From Rhinopithecus roxellana (taxonomy: Eukaryota; Chordata; Mammalia; Primates; Cercopithecidae): a DNA stretch of 64,000 nt. Position numbers and translations under genes: made by a program. Shown here piece by piece: positions 47,236 to 58,600 of this stretch (positions within the stretch are counted from its first letter, which is position 1; each line of letters opens with the position of its first letter). The stretch is taken from NCBI RefSeq assembly GCF_007565055.1, contig NC_044565.1, forward strand, positions 47,193,711-47,257,710. Direction: 5' to 3'. Under the pieces are notes generated by a model that did not search any database, was not told the origin of the DNA, and worked only from the letters and a program-made list of their open reading frames with translations.

Positions 47236-49216
47236 CTCCTTTTTCTGAAACTCTTGAAAACTTCTTGTCTCTAGACCCGCTTATATTCAAAATCTACTCC
47301 CAATCTACTCCCAAATCTCAAGACTGCGAAGAAACAACAGTCAAATCTCAGCCATCCCCAGCCACAAGCTCAAGGCTGATGGACAGACCCCCCACCTAGA
47401 CCCAAACTGTGTCTCTGTCCTGGGGGGACAGACCCAGCCTGGACCCCTCTGTGCTGAGCCCCTCTGGTCCTGGGCACCTCAGCAGTCCCACCAACCTCTT
47501 ACCATACCATCTCTGTCGCCAGTCGGGCGCCCCAGAGCCTGCAATGGTGGTTGATTGACAGCTCCCCTCTCTCCTCCACGGTACAGCACCCCCAACTCCA
47601 GCAATGCAGCTGTTCCTGTTCAACAACAGGCCCCAAATGACCAACATGACAACATGGAGGTCCCAGCAGCTGCTAATCGAACCCCAGGTTTCTCCTGCTT
47701 GAACCCAGGGAAGGATCCCTTGCCTCCTGAGATGCACTTCAAACGGCTGTGTGCTGCTGAAGGCCCTGGAAACGCAGCCTCGCCTGGCCTCAGCTCTCCT
47801 CATCCTCACCTGGAATGACCACAGTCCCTGCACCAGGGCAAAGCCAATCACTGTCATTCAGGCTGCTCCTCCCTGACCGACTGTCTTCTGTCAGGACCCC
47901 TGGTGCCCCACACAGCAGGCACAGAGAAGGGCCTCCAAGGCCATGGCAGTAGATCCCTCTCCCAGCTCGTGTCACAGGTCCCCAAGCCGGAACCCTCACT
48001 GCTGACTCATAACCAGCCCATGTGGCACTGCTTCCTGAGGCTGCCTCCCTCTGGACATCCCTGGTGTGATGGCAGTACGGTCATCCCCAACGCACAGCAG
48101 AGCCTCCATCTCCAGGGCCCCCGTGCCAGCAGAGCCTCCATCTCCAGGGCCCCCGTGCCAGTCCTCCTCTGTGTGTGCGCAGCAGCCACCACTGCTGTTC
48201 CCAAAACCTCAGTCCCGTGGCTGCTCTGGCACTCATGGGTCTCTGTATGGCACAGTGCCCAGGTGGGGCCAGCTGTCTGCCCCGGCCCTCCGGGAGGTGG
48301 GCACTGTGGCTCTTAGAGGCTCCTGGCTCCTAGTTCTCTGTCCTCCGAACCTTCCGAGCTCCCAGGCCCTCTCCAAGTTGTGGCCTGGCCTATGGCAGTG
48401 GGGCTGTGGCCACCCTGTTCACACTCACCCCTTGGGAGCACTCTTCCCCATTTCTGGCTGGGTGAGGATCAAGGGCGTCTCCCCTTGTTCCAGCAGGGAG
48501 ATTAGCTCAGGTTTGGAAGCTGGGAATCTTACTTCAGGAAAACAGTCCAGAGGCCTGGAGAGAGCCTGGGGAGGCGGAGCAGGCAGGGCGTGAACTGGGG
48601 GACTCTCCCACACCCAGCTAGCCAGGCAGGCTGCCCACTGGACACTTGAAGGGTAGGAAGCGGCTGCCAAGATCTCACCCCCAGAGATGCCCAATTGTGG
48701 CACAAGCGTCCAGTCTCTCTTGATTTGGCTGCCAGAGAAAAGCAAATTCTGCTTGTGGTTGTTGTCATGCGGTCCCAAACAGATCATCACTACAGGGAGA
48801 AGCAGTCTCCTCTGTACTCTGATGGGTGTGGGATGGGTGAGGACTGACTGTCCAGAGGGCCCAGGGTGCCTTCCAGGAACACCTATAGCACTGCCGACCT
48901 GATGCTCACCCCACCCCTTCCCACAGCAGCCCAGCGCCCTCCTGGCAGGCCCGCTGCTCCCCAGCTCACCCCCATCAGGCACTATTCCTCCTTAGATATC
49001 CTCTCCACCGCACGGAGGCTTGGACCCGACTTCACCAAGACATTTGAAACCATGCACCAGGGAGTGTGTGCATAGAATGAAGAACCTTTTGTTTGTGGGG
49101 CTCCATCTCTGCTCTCTAGGGTCACCCAAGCATTTGGGGCCTTGATCCTGGAGAGGCTGCTCCCTCTAGGGCTAGCTAATTCCCAGAGACAGCAAACACT
49201 CCCCTTCCAGTGCACC
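47236..49216. other. Intergenic sequence between ZNF517 and ZNF7 (III)
   Basis: Unassigned. Contains a 32-bp tandem duplication at 48095-48158. ORFs of up to 185 codons (48425-48982 minus) lack domains. Confidence 0.4.
48095..48158 (+). repeat. 32-bp exact tandem duplication
   Basis: Two identical 32-bp copies starting CAGCAGAGCCTCCATCTCCA at 48095 and 48127. Confidence 0.93.
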
Positions 49217-49503
49217 TTTTTTTTTTTTCGAGATGGAGTCTCACTCTGTCACCCAGACTGGAGTGCAGTGGCATGATCTGGGCTCACTGTGACCTCTGCC
49301 TCCTGGGTCCAGGCGATTCTCCCATCTCAGCCTCGAGTAGCTGAGACTACATGCGTGCGCCACCACACCCGGCTAATTTTTATGTGTTTTAATAGAGAGA
49401 CGAGGTTTCACCATGTTGGCCAGGCTGGTCTCACCTCAGGTGATCTGCCCTCCTCGGCCCCCCTAAGTGCTGGGATTACAAGCATGAGCCACTGCGCCCA
49501 GCC
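49217..49503 (-). repeat. Alu element
   Basis: Minus Alu starting with a T run. Confidence 0.92.
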
Positions 49504-49917
49504 CCAGTGCACCTCTGAGACACAAACCAACCAATCCAGAGTCCACAACTGTCCATTTCCCTTGTCACACTGTCACTCACCAAGCCAATATTTCCCCTGC
49601 CCTAAGTCAACTGGGAGCCAGGTACTGGACAAGAAGGGGCCACTCCTATAGCCCAGAGCCTGCCACAGTTGTTCAAATAGTCCAATCCTGAGCTCACTCT
49701 GCATACCTACCCTGCCTGCCCTCTCCTTCCAGAGAAAATAAAGGCTCCGGCCGAACTCAGCCCTCTCCCACTTTCTGCCTCCTGGCCATCCCTGGTCCTT
49801 CTCATGTGGCCCTGTGTGCCCTGCCCAGTTTCCAGGGACCCGTGACTATAACCTCTGCCTTCACGACAGTCTTTCTCACGTGTGCACGCCTTGCCACACG
49901 ATTAAAACAAATCCAGG
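49504..49917. other. Unassigned spacer
   Basis: AATAAA at about 49737-49742 (agaaaataaaggctcc) but no identifiable gene to serve. Confidence 0.35.
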
Positions 49918-50215
49918 GGGCTGGGCGCCGTGGCTCACACTTGGACGCCCAGCACTTTGGGCGACCGAGGTGGGCGGATCACCTGAGGTCAGGAGTTCGA
50001 GACCAGCCTGGCTAACATGGTGAAACCCCATTTCTACAAAAAATTAGCCAGGCATGGTGGCGCGCACCTGTAATTCCAGCTACTCGGGAGGTTGAGGCAG
50101 GAGAATTGCTTGAACCCGGGAAGTGGAGGTTGCAGTGAGCCGAGGTTGCATCATTGCACTCCAGCCTGGGCAACAAGAGTGAAACTCTGTAAAAAAAAAA
50201 AAAAAAAAAAAAAAA
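49918..50215 (+). repeat. Alu element
   Basis: Plus Alu with an A-tail of about 25 nt. Confidence 0.93.
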
Positions 50216-51480
50216 TTCAGCGTACATTTGAACTCACCTTGAGATATGGGTGTCTGCAGATGGTAAGGGACCTGTGGAGGGGCTCTGTCGGTTGGAAGCA
50301 CCATTGCTCTGGGCCATCCACTCGGATTCGGAGAGTGCTGTTGGAAATGCAGCATCACCTTGAAAGTGGCTTTGTAGTTGAGATTTTTTTCCTGGTAACA
50401 TTTACAGCTTGGAACTGTTCTATCTGACCAAATATGAGGAGTTTAGAGTTGCCCCAAAAGTGGCAGCAAGGGAGTTGCCTCAAAAGACTTCCCCAAACTG
50501 TCCCCAAATGGAATTGGTTGGGATTCCAAGGAAAGAAGTGGTAAACGATCAGTCCAGAGCATTTCTTCCAGACATTTTCATATGGAGCTTCAGCATTCTT
50601 GGGATCAACGGTGAGGCAAGGGATGCTTTACCCAAGCATGTTTGCAGCAAGGGAGTCTGGCCATGGAGCTTAGATGAGAGTTTAAGGGATTGGGCTCAGG
50701 GCAGGGCCAGTTTCTATGTGTTCAGCAATAGGGTTGACTGTGTTTTTAAGCAACTTAAACAGCTTTTTCAGGGAATGTGCCAGGCCCCAGCCTGAGTTCA
50801 AGGCTGCAGGGAACACGCAGTGGCCAGGTCCTGGAGCGGTGAAAGGACTCTGTGTTTCTCAATCAGTAGAGAAAGAAAGAGGGGGAACTGGAAGACCCTG
50901 TGAATCCCAATCTCAGACAGGGATGAGCAATCCAGGCTGGCCCAGAGCATAAGCACCGTGACCATGTGAGGCCTGAGTGCCTCGCTGTGGAGGGTCTGCT
51001 TGCTCAGTGGGCTCTTGACTCAGCCAGGTAGTGGATGCAGTGGATGGAGGAAGTCCCCTCGCCCCAGACAGGATCTCAGGGCCTCAGAGCCCTGGCATCT
51101 GCACCCTGGACACAAGGAAGGTGACGATGAGGTGGATGCGCTAGCCAGGCTCTCTCCCCCTCCTGCTACTGTGTTACCCTGGTGTGCCCCCCTCACGGGC
51201 CAGGCTGGGGCACAGGGTTGCCGGCCCCTACCAGCCCTGGGGGTCTGGAGGGCGGCTGGGGAAGCAGACCCCTGTCCTTCCCTATCCTTCGCGACATGCT
51301 CCCTGAGCAGCTGGGCACTTAGGTGACCAGAGAGGATGTGGGGCTGAGGGAGCCGAACTCGGGGGCTGCAGAGGCGGGGGTGGGAGTGCTGGGATCATCC
51401 GCAGGGGGAGAGGAGAGGCCGGCGTCTGTTTTTCACCTGGGCCTCCCTGGGGGGTTGGGGGGTGCCTGAGTCTTCCCTCC
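50216..51480. other. Unassigned sequence upstream of the ZNF7 CpG island
   Basis: The 128-codon ORF 50409-50795 has no domain I recognise and no promoter or splice context; possibly old transposon sequence. Confidence 0.35.
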
Positions 51481-52960
51481 TTTGGTTTGCGCAGATTTCC
51501 CCGCGCGGGTTCGGATCAGCATGCTGGGGGAGTCCGGCTTACGTCCCTCCTGGACCTTCGCCCCGTTCTTCCCGTGGGGAGGGGTGCGTCAGGCGGATCC
51601 TGCGCCCTCCAGCCGCTGGGCTTCCCTGGGAGCCACGCGGGAAGGTCCAAGCAGCCGAGACGCAGGCAGCGTCCTCGCTGAGGCTGCGGGTCCGTGGCCA
51701 TCCGGGGGAGACGCGCAGGCTCTGCCGGAGGCAGAAAGAACGCGAGGGAGCCGGGGTGGAGGGCGGCGCGCGGGGCCGGGGAGGGGCCAGGGAGGGGCGG
51801 GGCGCGGGGACGCCGGGCCCGGCCTCGGGCAACTCCGAGGCGCGCCCTTCCCCAGGGTCCCGGAGGCTCTGAGACGCCGCGCCCGCTCCAGCCGCCCACT
51901 GCGGACAAGGCCCGGGCCAGGCGTCTCCGCGAGTCGGGGCCTGGAGCGCGCCCAGCAGCCGCCTCCTGTCGCAGGGACGTGGGCGGGCGGCGCCTGAACA
52001 GCCTCGGTGGGAACCAGCGCCCGAAGCTGGTGATCCGGGGTGCGCAGGGCCCAGCCGGGCGATCCCCTGGATCTCCGCCAGCCTCGCCCCTACCCCGCTC
52101 CTCCCACCAGCCAGCGAGGCCCGAGCCTCGGAGTCTGCAACTCTCGGCCTGCGTCCCTAGCTCCCGGCCCGGGCCCGCCCCCTGCTCAGGCACCGCCCAC
52201 TCCGGGCTCTGGGCCCTCCTCTCCCTCGCGGCTACGCCCCCTGCCCGCCTCCGACTGTAGCCCCGCCCCCCAGGCACCGGCCCCGCCTGTCTGGGCTTCT
52301 GGTCCCGCCCAGGCTCTTGGTCCCTCGGGCCCCAGCCGCGTCCCTCCTCGGCTCTGACTCCACCCCTTCCCCGGAGCCTGGGAGGCGGGGCTGAGAACCA
52401 CAGAGATGGCCGGGCCTCCGAGCCGCCCAGGGCGGCCGGAAGTTTGCGGGGCGAGGCGGGGCGGGGCAGACGCAGGCGGCCAAGGCCCGTTTCCGGCGGC
52501 GCCGCGCGTTTGCTAACCTCGGGTGGTCCTTAGGGAGGGTGAGTGGGCGCGGCGGGCGCGGACTCGGGTTGTCCTGGGTGTGAGTGATCGCTGGTCGCTT
52601 CCTGCGCCCTCCGGCCTTCGCCACTGGGGTCCCCGCGTCTCCCGGCCTCCAGTCGGGAAAGCGCGGGGGCTTTTTGCGGGGTCCTGAGCGCCTGGCGTGG
52701 GAGGTGGTCGAGCACAGCCGCCCTCTCCCTTGGTGGCGCGAGGCGGGCTTCGTTTGGCGGAGTCTCGCACGCAGCTCCCCGCAGACCCCGCTAGTGGCAG
52801 CTGCATCACCCGCGGGCCCCGGTGTCAGGGGCTTGAATAAGGCGAGCTCCAGCTGCGGCCTTTTCTCCAGGCCTGGGCCTACTCCCGGGGCCCTGACTCG
52901 CCCTCCTGCGAAACCGCCTTCTTCTAGAGCGCTCGCTCTGTTTACTGGCCTGGAAGGCCT
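51481..52960 (+). promoter_or_regulatory. ZNF7: CpG island, ZNF7 promoter
   Basis: Dense CpG over about 1.4 kb. GC boxes (GGGGCGGGGC) occur near 52262-52480, and ETS-like CCGGAAGT at 52436-52443 plus TTCCGG near 52491. TATA box absent. Spurious ORFs up to 253 codons on minus reflect GC content. Confidence 0.75.
52440..52538 (+). other. ZNF7: ZNF7 probable 5' untranslated exon 1 (start uncertain)
   Basis: Ends at 52538 with AGGGAGG before GTGAGTG. The start is only estimated from the ETS cluster just upstream. Confidence 0.55.
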
Positions 52961-53963
52961 AGGATAAGTGACAGTGGAGGAAAGAACGGTGCCTTGGGTG
53001 GGGTAGGCTGTTTGTCTTCTCTAAATTCTGGTTGTTATTCCGGGCTTTCCTACTGTCAGGAGCCAGGCGGAGGATCCTCCTCTGGTGGTCACTGCTGCTT
53101 GGGTCAGCCACCCTATGCCGGTGACCTGGGGTTTCCACCCACAAACCACTTTCTGGGTTACAAGCTGCCGTACGAAGACTCTTTTTCCCTTCCGACCTCC
53201 TGGGGGAATGCTTGGGCAGGTAGAGGGTCTGGGATCATTGGCTTAATTGAGGTGATGACATCCCTGTGCCTGGTTCCATCCTGGCGACAGGTGAGCTGGA
53301 GACTGGAATTTATGTACTTGAGGGCAGGGGTTTCCACGTCCACTCCTGTCTTCCCTACAGTTCGTCATTTTTGCTCTTGCCTGCTCCAACCTCCAGTCGC
53401 TCACTGCCTTCCCTTGCTGTCAGGGATTTACCCACACTGGTTCATCCAACCCCATTTCTTCTTGCTCCAGGCCCTTTCGCATGCTATTCCTGCTGCCTGG
53501 AGTGCTCTGCCCACCTCCATTACCTTGGCCGAGGTCCCTTTGGAAGTGACCCATTACACTGAGTCAGCGTTCTAGGCTAAGTGGCTTTCATAGTTCCCTG
53601 TGCTTCAGCGCTGTTGTGGTTGCAGTGTGCTTATTTGTGTGGTTATTTAACTCTTTCCTCCACCAGACTGCTTCGTGAAGGCAGGATCCCCGTGTCCACT
53701 ACTGTATCCCCGTTACTCAATGCCTGGCACGTGGCGTCCACTCCTTACAGCTTTGCGGAGTGATTCACACACACAAACGGGGAACAAGAGTTCAGTGGGC
53801 CTCCTTCCCTCGAGTGCCGTGCCTGCTTCAGCCCAGCCCCATGTCCCTGCTAGAGAAATCTGGGGCTGGAGGTAAAGGAGCAGAGAGTACAGTACCCCCT
53901 TGATTAGCCTGGAAGTTGGGCTTCTGGCACCCTGACCTTTAATCCTTTCATAATTCCCAACAG
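52539..53963 (+). other. ZNF7 intron 1 with L2 fragment
   Basis: 53370-53770 reads as L2 3' sequence (ccctttcgcatgctattcctgctgcctggagtgctctgcccacc; actcaatgcctggcacgtgg). Otherwise unassigned. Confidence 0.6.
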
Positions 53964-54011
53964 GTCTCTCGGCCAGAACAAGTGGATGCCCACCCACCAC
54001 TGAGCCTCATG
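53964..54011 (+). CDS. ZNF7: ZNF7 exon carrying only the start codon
   Basis: Acceptor CCCAACAG, 48 bp, last three bases ATG, donor GTAGGA. The other 45 bp are untranslated. Confidence 0.85.
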
Positions 54012-55536
54012 GTAGGAAGCTTGACTGCCTCCTCCTCCTCGCTTGTCCTGTGAAGGCCCACCTCCTGCTCTGCCCACTGGGCCTGGGCTCAGACCCTACC
54101 TTGGCCCTTGCTGGGCTTAGGAAGGCCCCCTTCCCCCATCCCCAAGGTAGTGAGCAAAGCCCTGCCGAAACCAGGGCCTAACTGAGGCTCTTGAGGGGGG
54201 AGGGTGGTATGACCACAGTGGACTGGGTTCCTGCTCCCCGAGACTACCCCTCCCCAGAATATTAGAGGCAGAGGAGTCCTGCTGAGGTCTCACCTAACCC
54301 CATGGTGCGCCTGCCTGAGGCACGTCATGAGACAGTGCCAGAAGGGGGCTGGCACCCAGGGATTCCTGGGGTGCTGGTGTATGTCCTTTCAGGAGGTGGT
54401 AACATTTGGCGATGTGGCTGTGCACTTCTCTCGGGAGGAGTGGCAGTGTCTGGACCCTGGCCAGAGGGCCCTCTACAGGGAAGTGATGCTGGAGAACCAC
54501 AGCAGTGTGGCTGGACTAGGTGAGGCTGCACCTCGGGGCCCTTCCCCTGCGTCATCAGTCAGCACCACCCAGCCAGGCTCCATTGGAGGCCAAACACTCA
54601 GACCCTTGTGGGCTCCATAGTGGGCTTGGACTCATGAGTGGTGTGCCCGGCTGGTTCCTAGCTTTGCCCATGTCATGGGGTTCAGCCCCCAGGGAGTGGG
54701 TGGGATTCTGGGAGTTAGTAAAGCCTCTTTTCCTAAGCTGTTAAATTGTGAGAAATAGAATCCAAACTTGAAATAGCTTAGACAAGAAAAGAGAAATTAT
54801 TGGGTGGAAGAATCCAAGGCAAAGGTTGTACAACCAGAGCAAGAAGTGGCGGTGCCTACGCAGCTGCTGTGCAGATGCTGTCATCCCCGTGCCCCTCCTG
54901 TCCTGCCGTTAGTCTTCCTCTCTGAACTCCTCCACTGCCACAGGCAGCCACTACGGTGCTCTTTATGTCCGTGTCTGTATTCTCACAAGGTGTGTGCTGT
55001 CGTTAGATTGCAACTTGGTGAAGGGGGGTGTGTCTGACTTGGGCCTCACTGGGCCTCTTGCCTGTGACTAAGCTCTCTGCTGCATGGGACCCTGAGAGAG
55101 TGCCTGGGCTGGGGGATCAGGAGTGGAATTGATGGGGCATGGTTGGCCAGGAGCTTCTTGGGGTGTTGGACCAGGCCTGTACCCCTCTGTCTTGGCTAGG
55201 CTGGCAAAGTCCAGCTTTCTGTTTTGCCAGTCAGATAAGTGTACAGTGGGAGGCTATTGTGGTTTGAATTTGCATTTCTCTGATTTCTGCTGAGCTTGAG
55301 CCTATTTTCACACCCTCATTAGTTTGCCAGGTTCTTTGTAAAATATCTGCTCAGGGCATTTGTCTGTGTTCTAGGTCTGCTGTGTTTTACTGCGTTGAAG
55401 GTGGTGTTTCTTCATTCTGTCTAAGACGCCTTACGTTGTAAAAACATGTAATTATGTCCCCATCGTTATTTTAAGGAAGGTGGAATGCTACTGACGACGT
55501 GCATTTTTTTATCACTTGATTTTACTGTATGCTTTT

Positions 55537-55606
<70 letters not shown>

Positions 55607-58600
55607 AGGCGGAGTCTCGCTCTGTGGCCCGGACTACAGTGCAGTGGCCGGATCTCAGCTCACTGCAAGCTCCGCCCCCCGGGTTCCCGCCATTCTCCTG
55701 CCTCAGCCTCCCAAGTAGCTGGGACCACAGGCGCCGCCACCTCGCCCGGCTCATTTTTTGTATTTTTAGTAGAGACGGGGTTTCACGGTGTTAGCCAGGA
55801 TGGTCTCGATCTCCTGACCTCGTGATCCGCCCGTCTCCGCCTCCCAAAGTGCTGGGATTACAGGCGTGAGCCACCGCGCCCGGCCTACTGTATGCTTTTT
55901 AAAGAGCTCTCTTGGACTCATGTAGACCTGGCTTACCCTGTCTCACTGAAATAGAAAGGAAAGACGCATGTCCTGAGGGGACCTTTTTTTTTTCCCGAGA
56001 CTGAGTCGTGCCCTGTTGCCTACCCTGGAGTGCAGTGGTGCGATCTCGGCTCACTGCAGCCTCTGCCTCCTGGGTTCAAGTGATTCTCCTGCCTCAGCCT
56101 CCTGAGTAGCTGGGACTGCAGGTGCCCGCCACCACACCCGGCTAATTTTTGTATTTTTAGTAGAGACCGTTTCACCATGTTGGTCAGGCTGGTCTTGAAC
56201 TCCTGACCTTGTGATCCACCCGCCTCGGGCTCCCAAAGTGCTGGGATTACAGGCATGAGCCCCCACGCCCGGCCAGAGTAAGGGTACTTCTAATGTTTCT
56301 TCACAGCTTTTAGTGACCCACTCTCTGGGTTGGTTATCTGTGTCCATACTTTCCACATGATGGCAACCTGTGGGCCCAGCCATCAAGGGGTGCTGCAGCC
56401 TTTCGTAAGTGGTGATGGGGTTTTCTTCATCCTGTGAGGTTGGTGCTTGAGCGCTCTTGCTTGGCATATAGCAGCCATCCCTTTTAACAGTCCCATCTGC
56501 TGTGCCTGTTCCTCTCTCAGGCCCTGTGTGTACACAGTTGCTGAGTTGCCAGTAACTGGAATTGCACTCATTCCTCCAGCAGCAGTTTGCTTCTCCAGGT
56601 TCAAAGGTACAGCTGCTGTTCTTTTTCCATGGCTTCTGTCTATTTTTAACGTTCTGCTGCTGTGCCAAGTCACAGGGTAAACCTTTTGAAGACAGTGTAA
56701 AGAGCAGCTGAATTCAGCGTGTGTTGTATGATGGTGCTGGTGACACCTGCAGCAGTGACTGGGCCGCTGAGGCAAGCTCACGTGTGCACAGGCAGTGATG
56801 GCGTGTCACACAGCTGCCGCCTGGCGGATGACATCGGTTCCTAGATACGTCCAAGAGATAGGAAAGGGTTTTATAAAAAGACTATCTTAGGGCCGGGCGT
56901 AGTGGCTCACTTCTGTAATCCCAGCACTTTGGGAGGCTGCGGCGGGTGGATCACGAGGTCAGGAGATCGAGACCATCCTAGCCAACACAGTGAAACCCCG
57001 TCTACTAAAAATACAAAAATTAGCTGGACGTGGTGGCGCGTGCCTGTAATCCCAGCTACTCGGGAGGCTGAGGCGTGAGACTCGCTTGAACCCTGGAGGC
57101 AGAGCTTGAAGTGAGCTGAGATCGCACCACTGCACTCCAGCTTGGCGACAAAGTGAGACTCCGTCTAAAAAAAAAAAAAAAAAGAAAAGAAAAAAAAGAA
57201 AGGACTGTCTTAGAATTTATCAAATAGGATAAATTCCAGGTTAGTTTTGTGTATTATAAATCACTGTTTCAGCCGGACATGGTGTTGCACGCCTGTAGTC
57301 CCAGCTACTGGGGAGGGTGAGGAGGGAGAATTGCCTGAGCCTAGGAGGTCAAGGTTGGAGTGAGCTATGATTGTGTCACTGCAGTCCAGCCTAGGCAACA
57401 GAGTGAGACCCTGCCAAAAAAAAAAAAAAAATCTCTGCTTCTTTCGTGTTTGTTAACTTTGCTAGGTCAGAATTTTTTTTTTTTTGAGATGGAGTCTTGC
57501 TCTGTCACCCAGGCTGGAGTGCAGTGGCGTGATCTTGGCTCACTGCAAGCTCCGCTGCCTCTTGGGTTCACGCTATTCTCCTGCCTCAGCCTCCCGAGTA
57601 GCTGGGACTGCAGGCGCCCGCCACCACGCCCGGCTAATGTTTTTTTTTTTTTTTTTTTTTGAGACGGAGTCTCGCTCTGTCGCCCGGGCTGGAGTGCAGT
57701 GGCCGGATCTCAGCTCACTGCAAGCTCCGCCTCCCAGGTTTACGCCATTCTCCTGCCTCAGCCTCCCGAGTAGCTGGGACTACAGGCACCCGCCACCTCG
57801 CCCGGCTAGTTTTTTGTATTTTTTAGTAGAGACGGGGTTTCACCGTGTTAGCCAGGATGGTCTCGATCTCCTGACCTCGTGATCCGCCTGTCTCGGCCTC
57901 CCAAAGTGCTGGGATTACAGACTTGAGCCACCGCGCCCGGCCTTTTGTATTTTTAGTAGAGACAGTGTTTCACTGTGTTAGCCGACGGTCTCATTTCCTG
58001 ACCTCGTGATCCGCCTGCCTCGGCCTCCCAAAGTGCTGAGATTACAGGCATGAGCCACCACGCCCAGCCTGCTAGGTCAGATTTTAATGTAATTACTCAG
58101 GTTTTGCCTTATGGATTGTCTCTTTGAAGTTTTATTTAAAAGTTCTGTCTGGGCACGGTGACTCATGCCTGTAATACAAGCACTTTGGGAGGCCAAGGCG
58201 GGTGGATTGCCTGAACTCAAGAGTTCAAGACCAGCCTGGGTAACACAGTTAAACCCTGTCCCTACTAAAATGCACACAAAAAATTAGCTGGGCATGGCAG
58301 TGTGCGCTTGTAATCCCAGCTGCTTGGGAGGCTGAGGCAGCAGACTTGCTTGAACCCGGGAGGCAGAGGTTGCAGTGAGCCGAGATTGTGCCACTCCACT
58401 CCAGCCTGGGTGACAGAGCGAGACTCTATCTCCAAGAAAAAAACAAAAGTTCTTCCCTGGCTGGGCGTGGTGTCTCATGCCTGTAATCCCAGCACTTTGG
58501 GAGGCCTAGGTGGGCCGATGACCTGAGGTTAGAGTTTGAGACCAGCCTGGCCAACATGGTGACACCCCGTCTCTACTAAAAATACAGAAATTAGACACGC

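Noticed and set aside
50409..50795. 128-codon plus ORF in single-copy sequence
   Set aside because: No recognisable domain, no promoter or splice signals; a chance ORF or old repeat is more likely.
51516..52277. 253-codon minus ORF in the ZNF7 CpG island
   Set aside because: GC-rich shadow without domain or splice context.
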